From the NCBI RefSeq assembly GCF_030316845.1, contig NZ_JASZYS010000019.1, positions 1 to 64,000 of the forward strand: a stretch of DNA of 64,000 nt, in the 5' to 3' direction. Source of the DNA: Variovorax davisae (GTDB lineage Bacteria; Pseudomonadota; Gammaproteobacteria; Burkholderiales; Burkholderiaceae_C). This document shows positions 8,375 to 16,748 of this stretch, in pieces; within the stretch, counting starts at the first letter, position 1, and each line of letters starts with the position of its first letter. The position numbers and the translations under genes were made by a program. The notes beneath the pieces were generated by a model that was not told the origin of the DNA, made no database searches, and was given only the letters and a program-made list of their open reading frames with translations.

Positions 8375-10714
8375 ATGTCCGATTCGACTTCGCAGATCCC
8401 CACGCCCGAAGACAAGCGCGCCGAACTGCGCCGCGCCGCGCTCGAGTACCACGAGCATCCGGTCCCGGGCAAGATCTCGATCGCGGCCACCAAGCAGATG
8501 GTCAACCAGCGCGACCTGGCGCTGGCCTACTCGCCCGGCGTGGCAGCGCCCTGCGAGGAGATCGTCAAGGACCCGGTCAACGCCTTCAAGTACACGGCCC
8601 GCGGCAACCTGGTCGGCGTCATCACCAACGGCACCGCCGTGCTGGGACTCGGCGACATCGGGCCGCTGGCCTCCAAGCCGGTGATGGAAGGCAAGGGCGT
8701 GCTGTTCAAGAAGTTCGCCGGCGTCGACGTCTTCGACATCGAGATCGACGAAAAGGACCCGGCCAAGCTGGTCGAGGTGATCGCCGCGCTGGAACCGACC
8801 TTCGGCGCCATCAACCTCGAGGACATCAAGGCGCCGGACTGCTTCTACGTCGAGCGCGAGCTGCGCAAGCGCATGAAGATCCCGGTCTTCCACGACGACC
8901 AGCACGGCACCGCGATCACGGTGGCGGCCGCGATGCTCAACGGCCTGAAGGTGGTCGGCAAGGACATCGGCCAGGTCAAGCTCGTCACCTCGGGCGCGGG
9001 CGCCGCGGCGCTGGCCTGCCTGAACCTGCTGCTGAAGGTCGGGCTGAAGCGCGAGAACGTCTTCGTGACCGACCTCGCCGGCGTGGTCTACGAAGGCCGC
9101 ACCGAGCTGATGGACGACGACAAGCGCCAGTACATGCAAAAGACCGACGCGCGCAGCCTGAACGACATCATCGAAGGCGCCGACGTGTTCCTCGGCCTGT
9201 CGGCCGGCGGCGTGCTGAAGCCCGCGATGGTCGCCAAGATGGCGGCCAAGCCGGTGATCTTCGCGCTGGCCAACCCGAGCCCCGAGATCGCGCCGGAAGA
9301 CGCGCACGCGGTGCGCGACGACGTGGTGATGGCCACCGGACGCACCGACTACCCGAACCAGGTCAACAACGTCCTGTGCTTCCCCTACATCTTCCGCGGC
9401 GCGCTGGACTGCGGCGCCACCACCATCACCGACGAGATGGAAGTCGCGGCCGTGCATGCCATCGCCGAGCTGGCGCAGGCCGAGCAGAGCGAGCGCGTGG
9501 CCGCGGCGTATGCGGGCGAGAAGCTCAGCTTCGGGCCCGAGTACCTGATCCCGAAGCCCTTCGATCCGCGGCTGATGATGAAGATCGCGCCCGCGGTCGC
9601 CAAGGCCGCGGCCGACAGCGGCGTGGCGCTGCGCCCGATCACCGACCTGGACGCCTACCGCGACAAGTTGCAGACCTTCGTCTACACCTCCGGCAGCATG
9701 ATGAAGCCGATCTTCGATGCCGCCAAGCGGGCGCCGAAGAAGCGCGTTGCCTTCAGCGAAGGCGAGGAAGAGCGCGTGCTGCGCGCGGCCCAGATCGTGG
9801 TCGACGAGGGCATCGCCCGGCCGACGCTGATCGGCCGGCCGGCGATCATCGCGCAGCGGATCGAGAAGTTCGGCCTCAGGCTCAAGGAAGAACTCGACTA
9901 CGACGTCGTCAACGTCGAGCAGGACCATCGCTACCGCGACTTCTGGCAGACCTACCACCGGATGACCGAGCGCAAGGGCACGACGGTGCAGACCGCCAAG
10001 ATCGAGATGCGCCGCCGCCTGACGCTGATCGGCTCGATGCTGCTGCACAAGGGCGAGGTCGACGGCCTCATCTGCGGCACCTGGGGCACGACGGCGATCC
10101 ACCTGCACCACATCGACCAGGTGATCGGCAAGCGCCCGGGCGGCTGCGCCAGCACACCGCAGGACCTGCCGATCTACGCCTGCATGAACGGCCTGCTGCT
10201 GCCGGACCGCCAGGTGTTCCTGGTCGACACCCACGTCAACTACGACCCGACGCCCGAGGAACTGACCGAAATCACGACCATGGCGGCCGAGGAGATGATG
10301 CGCTTCGGCCTGAAACCGAAGGCGGCGCTGCTGTCGCATTCGAATTTCGGCACCAGCAACCAGCCCAGCGCGGTCAAGATGCGGCGCACGCTGGATCTGC
10401 TGCGGGTCCAGGCGCCCTGGCTGGAAGTCGACGGCGAAATGCACGGCGACGTGGCGCTCGACGGCAAGCAGCGCGACCAGGTCATGCCCCACAGCGCCCT
10501 GGCCGGCAACGCCAACCTGTTGGTGTTCCCTAACATCGACGCCGCCAACATCTCCTACAACCTGCTGAAGACGGCGGCTGGCGGCAACATCGCGATCGGC
10601 CCGGTCCTGCTGGGCGCGGCCAAACCCGTGCACATCCTGACGCCCAGCGCCACGGTGCGCCGGATCGTCAATATGACAGCTTTGACCGTGGCGGACGCCA
10701 ACGCCGAACGATAA
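8375..10714 (+). CDS. maeB: NADP-dependent malic enzyme, MaeB type (malic enzyme + phosphotransacetylase-like domain)
   Basis: Oxidative decarboxylation of malate to pyruvate with NADP, linking the TCA cycle to pyruvate and NADPH supply. The 779-residue protein has the full MaeB architecture: malic enzyme N-terminal domain (about 20-150), NAD(P)-binding domain (about 160-400, with TSGAGAAAL near 207) and a C-terminal PTA/PTB-like domain (about 440-775) that in this family is regulatory, responding to acetyl-CoA. Length is normal. The ATG at 8375 has TAGGAGGC 8-15 bases upstream. It is transcribed away from the origin-like element and ends before a perfect hairpin at 10765. Nothing in it is truncated. 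Confidence 0.96.
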   Translation: MSDSTSQIPTPEDKRAELRRAALEYHEHPVPGKISIAATKQMVNQRDLALAYSPGVAAPCEEIVKDPVNAFKYTARGNLVGVITNGTAVLGLGDIGPLASKPVMEGKGVLFKKFAGVDVFDIEIDEKDPAKLVEVIAALEPTFGAINLEDIKAPDCFYVERELRKRMKIPVFHDDQHGTAITVAAAMLNGLKVVGKDIGQVKLVTSGAGAAALACLNLLLKVGLKRENVFVTDLAGVVYEGRTELMDDDKRQYMQKTDARSLNDIIEGADVFLGLSAGGVLKPAMVAKMAAKPVIFALANPSPEIAPEDAHAVRDDVVMATGRTDYPNQVNNVLCFPYIFRGALDCGATTITDEMEVAAVHAIAELAQAEQSERVAAAYAGEKLSFGPEYLIPKPFDPRLMMKIAPAVAKAAADSGVALRPITDLDAYRDKLQTFVYTSGSMMKPIFDAAKRAPKKRVAFSEGEEERVLRAAQIVVDEGIARPTLIGRPAIIAQRIEKFGLRLKEELDYDVVNVEQDHRYRDFWQTYHRMTERKGTTVQTAKIEMRRRLTLIGSMLLHKGEVDGLICGTWGTTAIHLHHIDQVIGKRPGGCASTPQDLPIYACMNGLLLPDRQVFLVDTHVNYDPTPEELTEITTMAAEEMMRFGLKPKAALLSHSNFGTSNQPSAVKMRRTLDLLRVQAPWLEVDGEMHGDVALDGKQRDQVMPHSALAGNANLLVFPNIDAANISYNLLKTAAGGNIAIGPVLLGAAKPVHILTPSATVRRIVNMTALTVADANAER

Positions 10715-10764
10715 GCCACTTTTCGATAGCGATCGCTAACTTCAAAACGATCGCTTGCCCCTTT

Positions 10765-10789
10765 CGCCTGCTCAAAGATTGAGCAGGCG
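10765..10789 (+). terminator. Perfect 11-bp hairpin after maeB
   Basis: CGCCTGCTCAA, a 3-base loop (AGA) and TTGAGCAGGCG form a perfect 11-bp stem 51 bp after the maeB stop. Only a weak T-rich tract (TTGCTATTT) follows, so it is a plausible but not ideal rho-independent terminator; it may also shield the 3' end. Confidence 0.6.
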
Positions 10790-10921
10790 CTTGCTATTTG
10801 CGCGTCCCTGGTGCACACTTGCGGGCTTGAATTTGCGGGTTAACCCCAAGGCGACACTGCGGAGTGTGTGGCCGTCGGTCGACCCCCGGTTCGGTTCTCG
10901 CTCTTTTCCTTCTGGTGCTCC

Positions 10922-11335
10922 ATGGCGGCTGACGCCCCGATCTCGTCCCCGGTTTCCAAGTTTGCGCTCACTGGCGTGTTGCTGGTAGCCCTGACGACGG
11001 GAGTCCAGGCTCGCGAATGGTTCGGCACCCGCGCCGGCACGCCGGCACAGGAATCGGTCGCGCTGGCCGAACTGCCGGTGCAAGGCCAGCGTACCTACGG
11101 GGCCATTTTGAACGGTGGTCCTTTCCGGCACGAGAAAGACGGCACGGTGTTCGGCAACCGCGAACGCCTGCTGCCGCAGGAACGGCGAGGCCACTACCGA
11201 GAATACACGGTCGATACGCCCGGTTCGCGTGATCGTGGCGCCAGGCGCATCGTCTGTGGAGGCGAGCGCACGACGCCATCGGCCTGCTGGTATACGGCAG
11301 ACCACTACGCGAGCTTTCGGCGGATCGTGCCATGA
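10922..11335 (+). CDS. Secreted guanyl-specific ribonuclease (barnase/N1/T1 family)
   Basis: The 137-residue protein has an N-terminal hydrophobic signal (about residues 10-28, cleavage after VQA). A microbial RNase domain follows, with the DGTVFGNRE segment and, in order, the catalytic-type Glu of HYREYTV, Arg of RDRGARRIV and His of DHYASFRRI; these match Glu73, Arg87 and His102 of barnase. The next gene, a barstar homologue, begins with ATG inside its stop codon (ATGA), the normal arrangement for an RNase and its intracellular inhibitor. I chose the ATG at 10922 because the upstream in-frame start (10868) would only add a poorly charged N-terminus. The role may be nutritional or toxic to competitors. 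Confidence 0.85.
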   Translation: MAADAPISSPVSKFALTGVLLVALTTGVQAREWFGTRAGTPAQESVALAELPVQGQRTYGAILNGGPFRHEKDGTVFGNRERLLPQERRGHYREYTVDTPGSRDRGARRIVCGGERTTPSACWYTADHYASFRRIVP

Positions 11336-11817
11336 GCGAGCAACTGAATTGGAGCGGCGCTGCAAGGCGTCCTGAAGAAATGACGACGACGACAACCACG
11401 GAAAGACCAGCGGAGATGACCTTATCCCTTCGTGCAGTGCGACCCAACATCGTGCAGTCGATTCGCGCCTTCCGCGTGAACGACCTGCAGGAAGCGGCGC
11501 ATGCGGCCGGTCAGCATTTCCTGTATGCGAACCTGGGCAACGCCCAGAGCAAGCAGGACGTGCTTGACCTGATTGCCCAGCAATTCACCTTCCCGCAGCA
11601 CTTCGGCAAGAACTTCGACGCGTTGTACGACTGCATGACGGATCCCTTGCACAAATCGGGCCCGCAACCGGGCTTCGTGATCGTGCTCGAGCAGATCCCG
11701 GCCAACGCCAAGTTCGACAAGGAAGCGCGCGAGCAGCTGCTGGACATCTTCCGTGACGCCTCCGACTACTGGGGAGACCGGAAGATACCGTTCAGGTGCT
11801 TCTATTCTTTTCTGTAG
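11332..11817 (+). CDS. Barstar-family ribonuclease inhibitor
   Basis: This 161-residue cytosolic protein has a barstar fold from about residue 45 to 161. The hallmark segment is FPQHFGKNFDALYDCMTD, corresponding to the barstar helix that plugs the barnase active site, and the C-terminal KIPFRCFYSFL. About 40 low-complexity Thr-rich residues precede it (TTTTTTERP), so translation might instead start internally; the ATGA overlap with the RNase stop at 11332 favours the long form. The pairing with the secreted RNase is the main functional evidence: it should protect the producer from RNase retained in the cytoplasm. Confidence 0.87.
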   Translation: MSEQLNWSGAARRPEEMTTTTTTERPAEMTLSLRAVRPNIVQSIRAFRVNDLQEAAHAAGQHFLYANLGNAQSKQDVLDLIAQQFTFPQHFGKNFDALYDCMTDPLHKSGPQPGFVIVLEQIPANAKFDKEAREQLLDIFRDASDYWGDRKIPFRCFYSFL

Positions 11818-12020
11818 CCCGTTCTGCACACACCAGCCAAGCAGAACGGGCGAACGAGGCTTCGCAGGACAATGCGGTCGCTCCGGCGCCCGGCATCGAC
11901 GTCCAGAACACCGACCCGGCCGCCGAAAAGATGCCGACCGACAAACTGGTCGACGTGTCGCCCCTGGCGCTGCGCATGAGCAGTCCCTTCAACGCGGGTT
12001 ACTGGCTGGCAGCGGCCTGA
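11796..12020 (+). CDS. Possible small protein after barstar (uncertain)
   Basis: An open frame of 74 codons (GTG start) overlaps the barstar 3' end and stops 20 bp before a strong terminator. From about codon 24 onward the third positions are almost all G or C, as in real genes here, and the product ends in a hydrophobic motif (SSPFNAGYWLAAA). The first 20 codons share sequence with the barstar end and the hairpin and look less coding-like, so the true start is unknown. I recognise no family. It may be a real short gene with a different start, or a decayed fragment. Confidence 0.35.
   Translation: MLLFFSVARSAHTSQAERANEASQDNAVAPAPGIDVQNTDPAAEKMPTDKLVDVSPLALRMSSPFNAGYWLAAA
11817..11851. repeat. 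11-bp inverted repeat directly after the barstar stop
   Basis: GCCCGTTCTGC at 11817-11827 is mirrored by GCAGAACGGGC at 11841-11851 with a 13-base loop. It begins at the last base of the barstar stop codon. There is no T-tract, so it could be an mRNA-stabilising or rho-assisting hairpin. It lies inside the uncertain small frame 11796-12020. Confidence 0.6.
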
Positions 12021-12040
12021 CCTCGCGCCCTGCGAACAAG

Positions 12041-12064
12041 AGCCCGTCACCGACGGGCTTTTTT
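12041..12064 (+). terminator. Rho-independent terminator closing the RNase/barstar unit
   Basis: AGCCCGTC, loop ACC, GACGGGCT, followed by a T run at 12059-12064. The T run touches the stop codon of rsmA on the opposite strand. Confidence 0.88.
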
Positions 12065-12828
12065 CATGGTGTCGCCGCCTGCGCCAGCGCGACGTATTCG
12101 GCCACCGGCACCTCTTCCGCTCGGCGCTGGGTGTCGAAGCGGCCGGCGAAGCCGTGCTGGTCCAGCCATCGGCCCAGCGTGTGGCGCAGCAGCTTGCGGC
12201 GCTGGCTGAAGGCGACCTGGACGATTTCGCCGAGGCGGGCGGCATCGACCACCGGCGGCTCGGCCAGCGGCACCATGCGGACCACGGCGCTGTCGACGCG
12301 CGGCGGCGGGTCGAAGCTCTCGGGGGGCACGAACAGCACGTTGTCCATCGCGTAGCGCCACTGGAGCATGACGCTGAGCCGGCTGTAGTCCGACGTGGCC
12401 GGCCGCGCGACCATGCGGTCGATGACTTCCTTCTGCAGCATGAAGTGCTGGTCGGCGACCAGCTGCGCGAAGCCGAGCAGGTGGAACAGGATCGGCGTCG
12501 AGATGTTGTAGGGCAGGTTGCCCACGACGCGCAGGGGCGCCGGCGAGAACTTGGCAGCCAGGGCGGCGAAATCGACCTTCAGGACGTCGGACTCGACCAC
12601 GTCGAGCTGACCGTGGCCGCGCAGCCGTTGGGCCAGGTCGCGGTCCAGTTCGATCACCGTCAGCCGGCCCAGCCGTTCGACCAGCGGCTGCGTCAGGGCC
12701 GCCAGGCCCGGCCCGATCTCGACCATCGCGTCGCCGGGCTTCGGCGCGATCTCGCGCACGATGGCGTCGATGATCCCGCCATCGGTCAGGAAGTGCTGGC
12801 CGAAGCGCTTGCGCGCGACGTGCTTCAC
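12064..12828 (-). CDS. rsmA: 16S rRNA (adenine1518/1519-N6)-dimethyltransferase RsmA (KsgA)
   Basis: SAM-dependent dimethylation of two adjacent adenines in helix 45 of 16S rRNA during small-subunit maturation. The 254-residue protein is full length, with RKRFGQHFL near the N-terminus, the SAM motif VEIGPGLAAL (about 36-45), the acidic VIELDRDL and the catalytic NLPYNIST motif (NLPY) near residue 105. The start is GTG at 12828 (MKHVARKRFGQ). A nine-codon mini-frame bridges from the surA stop to this GTG (12825-12854). It is co-directional with lptD and surA, a common envelope/ribosome gene block in proteobacteria. Confidence 0.95.
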   Translation of the reverse strand: MKHVARKRFGQHFLTDGGIIDAIVREIAPKPGDAMVEIGPGLAALTQPLVERLGRLTVIELDRDLAQRLRGHGQLDVVESDVLKVDFAALAAKFSPAPLRVVGNLPYNISTPILFHLLGFAQLVADQHFMLQKEVIDRMVARPATSDYSRLSVMLQWRYAMDNVLFVPPESFDPPPRVDSAVVRMVPLAEPPVVDAARLGEIVQVAFSQRRKLLRHTLGRWLDQHGFAGRFDTQRRAEEVPVAEYVALAQAATP

Positions 12829-12854
12829 GAGCCGGCGCCCTGGAACGGCTTCAT
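12825..12854 (-). CDS. Nine-codon mini-ORF bridging surA and rsmA
   Basis: An ATG at 12854 overlaps the surA stop (ATGA) and opens a frame encoding MKPFQGAGS, whose TGA overlaps the GTG start of rsmA (GTGA). This exact stop-start-stop-start chain would let ribosomes pass from surA to rsmA. Expression is not shown; it may be chance. Confidence 0.3.
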   Translation of the reverse strand: MKPFQGAGS

Positions 12855-14236
12855 GACTGCGGCGGCTCGCGGTATTCGACGTAGGCGCGGGCGCGCACTT
12901 CCTGGGCCCAGGTCTCGGTGGCTTGCTCGACTTTCTTCTCGCGCAGCACGGCGCGCACGGCCTCGCGCTGCTCGGCCTGGCTCAGCTTGGCTTCGCGCCG
13001 GCCCTGGACCTGGATCAGGTGGACGCCGAATCGCGTGACGACCGGATCGCTGATCTCGCCCGGTGCCAGCCGATTCACGACTTCCTCGAACTCGGGCACG
13101 AACATGCCGGGCCGAGACCAGCCCAGGTCGCCGCCTTGCTTGGCGCTGCCGTCCTGCGAGTTGTCGCGCGCCAGGCCGGCGAAATCGGCCGTACCGGCCT
13201 GGATCCGGCGCTTGAACTCGGCCAGCTGGGCCACCGCTTCGGGGGTGCTGCGCTTCGGGTCGTTGCGCAGCAGGATGTGCCGCACTTCGGTCTGCGTGAC
13301 GACGGCGTCGCTCGCGCCCGGCTGCGACTTGGCCATCAGCTTGAGCACGTGGAAGCCGACGCTGGAGCGGACCGGGCCTGCGATGCCGCCGATCGGCGTC
13401 GACTGCGTGGCCTCGACGAAGAGGCCCGGATAGCGGTCGGCGCTGCGCGTGCCCATGAGGCCGCCGCCGGAGCGGTCCGGCGCGTCGGAGTTCTCGCGCA
13501 CCAGCGTCGGGAAGTCCTCGCCGGCGCGGGCGCGCTGGGCCAGGGCCTGGGCCCGCTGCTGCGCCTTGGCGACTTCGTCGTCGCTGGCGCTTTCGGGGAC
13601 CAGCACGACCAGCTGGGCGATGTTGATGTTGGCGGCGATGGCCGCGTTGGCGCCGGCACGCTGTTCCTTGATGAACTGGTCGACGTCGGCATCGGTGATC
13701 TTGACCTTGGCCTCGATCTCGCGGTCGCGCAGGCGGGTGAGGGTCAGCTGGTCGCGCAGGTCGCGGCGGAACTGCTCTTGCGACATGCCCTCCGCCGCCA
13801 CCCGGCGGCGCAGCTCGGTGACGCTGATCTGGTTTTGCCGGGCCACGGTCTGCTCGGCCTGGTCGACCGCCAGGTCGTCGACCTTGACGCCGTTTTCCTT
13901 GCCGAGCTGCAATTGGGCCCGTTCGTTGATGATCCGCTCGAGCACCAGCCGGGCCAGTTCGGGGCGGGGCATGCGCTGGGCTTCGGGGCTTTCCCGCAGC
14001 AGGCGCTGCATGCGGGACTGCACTTCGGTGTTGGTCACCGGCTCGGAATTGACCAGGGCGACGATGTACTCGGCCGATCGCCGGGTCGGCACGGCGGCCG
14101 GTCGCGGCTCGGACGGCAACGGGGCCGGCCCCAGCCGCTGGTTGCCGCGCATGATGTCGGTGATGCCCTGGGCGCCGACCGTGGCGGTCAGGGTCGCCAG
14201 GCAGGCCAGGGTGATGAGGGATCGGATGGGTGTCAT
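12851..14236 (-). CDS. surA: Periplasmic chaperone / peptidyl-prolyl isomerase SurA
   Basis: Folds and escorts outer-membrane beta-barrels, including LptD, to the BAM complex. The 461-residue protein has a signal peptide (about residues 1-23, cleavage after GAQ), a SurA N-terminal chaperone domain (about 50-170), two parvulin PPIase domains (about 180-285 and 300-405, the second with EVRHILL and QGGDLGW motifs) and a C-terminal helix. I chose the ATG at 14236 (MTPIRSLITL). The lptD stop is 14 bp upstream, so the chaperone follows its own major client. Length matches the family. Confidence 0.95.
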   Translation of the reverse strand: MTPIRSLITLACLATLTATVGAQGITDIMRGNQRLGPAPLPSEPRPAAVPTRRSAEYIVALVNSEPVTNTEVQSRMQRLLRESPEAQRMPRPELARLVLERIINERAQLQLGKENGVKVDDLAVDQAEQTVARQNQISVTELRRRVAAEGMSQEQFRRDLRDQLTLTRLRDREIEAKVKITDADVDQFIKEQRAGANAAIAANINIAQLVVLVPESASDDEVAKAQQRAQALAQRARAGEDFPTLVRENSDAPDRSGGGLMGTRSADRYPGLFVEATQSTPIGGIAGPVRSSVGFHVLKLMAKSQPGASDAVVTQTEVRHILLRNDPKRSTPEAVAQLAEFKRRIQAGTADFAGLARDNSQDGSAKQGGDLGWSRPGMFVPEFEEVVNRLAPGEISDPVVTRFGVHLIQVQGRREAKLSQAEQREAVRAVLREKKVEQATETWAQEVRARAYVEYREPPQS

Positions 14237-14250
14237 GGCGAAGCTCGATC

Positions 14251-16650
14251 TCAGTCGTAATTGGTGAAGCGGCTCGGGCCGATGCTCGGGGTTCGCAACG
14301 GGGTGTAGCGCTGGATGTTCTGTGTCAAGGTGCGTCTCGGGCTCGAGCCGATGGCCGCGAATCCGACCAGCTCGAGCTGGAACATGATTCGCGTGCTGGC
14401 CGTGACTTGTCCGGTGGAGACGCGTTCCAGCACCACGCGGCCGATCCAGCAGCAGCCGTCGTATTCGAAGCCGAGCACGCCATCGGTCAATTTGCTGGAT
14501 TCCAGACTGTAGTTCAAACGGCCTACCGCGTACCAGCGCCCCCCGCCTTGACCCCTGCCGGGGCCCAGGTCCTGTCCCTTGTCGCCCCAGAGGTCGTTCA
14601 ACGGCCACTGCCAGCTGACGTCGACCGACCGGTTGCCGTCGTTGGACGTGGGCGTGGTGTCGGCCTGGTAGCGGTAGGCGGCGCTGACGGTCCGGTAGGG
14701 ACCGGGGTTGTAGCGGGCGCTGAGCGCGGTGCGCGCCGAGGTCTGGGTGTCGGGGTTGTACTGCACCGTGCCGTCCACGCTCCACTTCGGCGTCCAGTTG
14801 ATCTGGGCGCCGAGCAGAAGGTCGCTGAAGCGGTCGATGACCGGCACGCCGCCGGGCATGGTGACCAGCTGGTCGGCGAAGCGCAGCCGCTGGGCGATGC
14901 CGAAGCGGGCGGCTTCGGCGCCGGTGTCGGAATCGATCAGCCGGGTGGTCACGCCCAGGGTCAGCAGGTTGCTGTCGGAGATGCGGTCGTTGCCCGAGAA
15001 CGCGTTCTCGGTGTAGACGGTGGCGAAGTTGAAGTCGTTCTGCGCCGTGTCGTAGACCGGCAGGTAGTTCTGGTTGCGGTACGGCGTGTAAACGTAGAAG
15101 GCCCGCGGCTCGAGCGTCTGGCGGAAGGCGCGGCCGAAGTAGTTGGCATCGCGCTCGAAGATCAGGCCGCTGTCCAGGCTGAAGGTCGGCACCACGCGGT
15201 CGGCATGGGTCGCCCCGTTGGTCAGGAGCGGGCCGTCGAACTGGTAGGCGGTCGCGTTCAGCATCACCTTCGGGATCACGAAGGTGCCCGGCGTCAGGAA
15301 GGGCCGGCTCAGGGAGGCCACCGAGAACACGCGCTCGCCATTGGGCTGGCCGCCCTGCTCGAGCGGGTTGGCCTCGAAGCGGGTGTAGTCGTTGTTGAGC
15401 GAGAAGTCGAAGCCGTTCCAGTCGAACTTGTTGTAGTTCGCCGTGATCTGCGGCATCCGGTCGTAGGGCGGCACGATCGGGGCCGGTGCGTACTGCAGGG
15501 TCTGGTAGCTCAGCACCCGGGCGACGCCGCTCCAGTCGCCCTTGCTCCAGTTGACCGAGCCGTCGTTGGCCAGCAGGCGCTGGGTCAGCGACGGCGTGCG
15601 GGTGAAGTCGCGCCAGTAGTCGTCGTCGCTCACGCGGTTGATGGCGAGCGAGCCGACCAGCGAATCGAGGCCGAAGTACTGGGCATCGAAGGTCTGCGAA
15701 TGGTGCGTCCAGACGCCCCAGCGGTCGCGGCCGTCGCGCAGCCGGTCGTCCGGCATGTAGTCGGCCCGGATCTCGCCGCTGTACTTCTCTTCCAGGTAGC
15801 GGAATTCGGTGCCGAGGTTGATGCCGCGCTTGCTCATCACCGTCGGGTACAGCGTGGCGTCGCGGTTGGGCGCGATGTTCCAGTAGTACGGCGTCGTGAT
15901 GTCGATGCCGTTGACGCTGTCGATGCCGATGACCGGCGGCAGCATGCCGGACTTGCGGTCGTTGCTGAGTGGAAAGCTCAACGACGGGAACGGCGGCGTG
16001 GTGACGCCCATGAAGGTCAGCCGCGCGTTGGTGGCGACGCCGACGTTGTCCTCGGTGTCGGTGGTGAGGGTGGCGGCGCTCAGCAGCCAGGCCGGCATCC
16101 AGCCCGGATAGTCCTCCGGCCGGCAGGTGGTGTAGGTGGCCCGGCGAGCGACCGAGACGTTGCTGTCGACGAAGTCGATGCGCTCGGCGTCGCCGTGGCC
16201 GCCGGTCGCCAGGAAGCGGTAGCGGGCCTTGTTGAAGAAGCCCTCGAAGGTCTCGATCTTGAGCTCGACCTCGGGGCCTTCGTACTCGTTGCCGGCCTGG
16301 TTGATGCGCACGTTGCCGGTGGCGCGGGCGCGGTCGTCGGGCTGGTAGTACTCGAGCCGGTCGGCGCGCAGCGACAGATCGCCGCGGCGCAGGGTTGCGT
16401 TCCCCTCGACCACGGTCTCGAGGTCGGGCCGGCCGGAGATCTTGTCGCCGTCGACGAAGGTCGGCAGCTGGCTGCGCAGGAGGGGCGGGATGGTCTCCGC
16501 GAGCTGCGGCGTGCGCTTGAGGACGAGCGGCCGGTCGAGGTCTGCATCCTGTGCCGATGCGCCCTGCGCATGCAGCAGCGCCAGCGACAGCAGCGCCAGG
16601 GGCAAGGGCGGGCGGCACCGGCGCCGGGCGGCTCGGTTCAGGTCAGGCAT
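14251..16650 (-). CDS. lptD: LPS-assembly outer-membrane protein LptD
   Basis: Beta-barrel translocon that inserts lipopolysaccharide into the outer leaflet together with LptE. The 799-residue precursor has a signal peptide (about 1-35, cleavage after GASA), a periplasmic OstA/LptA-like beta-jellyroll domain (about 70-200) and a large C-terminal barrel with alternating aromatic strands. Cys residues occur near the N-terminal domain end (TTCRPEDY) and in a CC pair near the C-terminus (YDGCCWIG), consistent with the inter-domain disulfides of LptD. The start is ATG at 16650 (MPDLNRAARR). It is divergent from amgK with 98 bp between starts. Confidence 0.95.
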   Translation of the reverse strand: MPDLNRAARRRCRPPLPLALLSLALLHAQGASAQDADLDRPLVLKRTPQLAETIPPLLRSQLPTFVDGDKISGRPDLETVVEGNATLRRGDLSLRADRLEYYQPDDRARATGNVRINQAGNEYEGPEVELKIETFEGFFNKARYRFLATGGHGDAERIDFVDSNVSVARRATYTTCRPEDYPGWMPAWLLSAATLTTDTEDNVGVATNARLTFMGVTTPPFPSLSFPLSNDRKSGMLPPVIGIDSVNGIDITTPYYWNIAPNRDATLYPTVMSKRGINLGTEFRYLEEKYSGEIRADYMPDDRLRDGRDRWGVWTHHSQTFDAQYFGLDSLVGSLAINRVSDDDYWRDFTRTPSLTQRLLANDGSVNWSKGDWSGVARVLSYQTLQYAPAPIVPPYDRMPQITANYNKFDWNGFDFSLNNDYTRFEANPLEQGGQPNGERVFSVASLSRPFLTPGTFVIPKVMLNATAYQFDGPLLTNGATHADRVVPTFSLDSGLIFERDANYFGRAFRQTLEPRAFYVYTPYRNQNYLPVYDTAQNDFNFATVYTENAFSGNDRISDSNLLTLGVTTRLIDSDTGAEAARFGIAQRLRFADQLVTMPGGVPVIDRFSDLLLGAQINWTPKWSVDGTVQYNPDTQTSARTALSARYNPGPYRTVSAAYRYQADTTPTSNDGNRSVDVSWQWPLNDLWGDKGQDLGPGRGQGGGRWYAVGRLNYSLESSKLTDGVLGFEYDGCCWIGRVVLERVSTGQVTASTRIMFQLELVGFAAIGSSPRRTLTQNIQRYTPLRTPSIGPSRFTNYD

Positions 16651-16748
16651 CGGTACGGGACAAATTTCGTCTGGGAGGGGGAAGGCGGCGACTCGGGCCG
16701 ACGGGTTGCGGAGCTCCGCGCCAGGCGGATTTGTAGAATCGATTATCC

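Noticed and set aside
7010..10633. 1207-codon open frame on the minus strand over maeB and the origin-like element
   Set aside because: Antisense shadow of maeB: low-complexity Arg/His/Asp-rich translation typical of high-GC reverse frames, and it covers the intergenic origin-like element.
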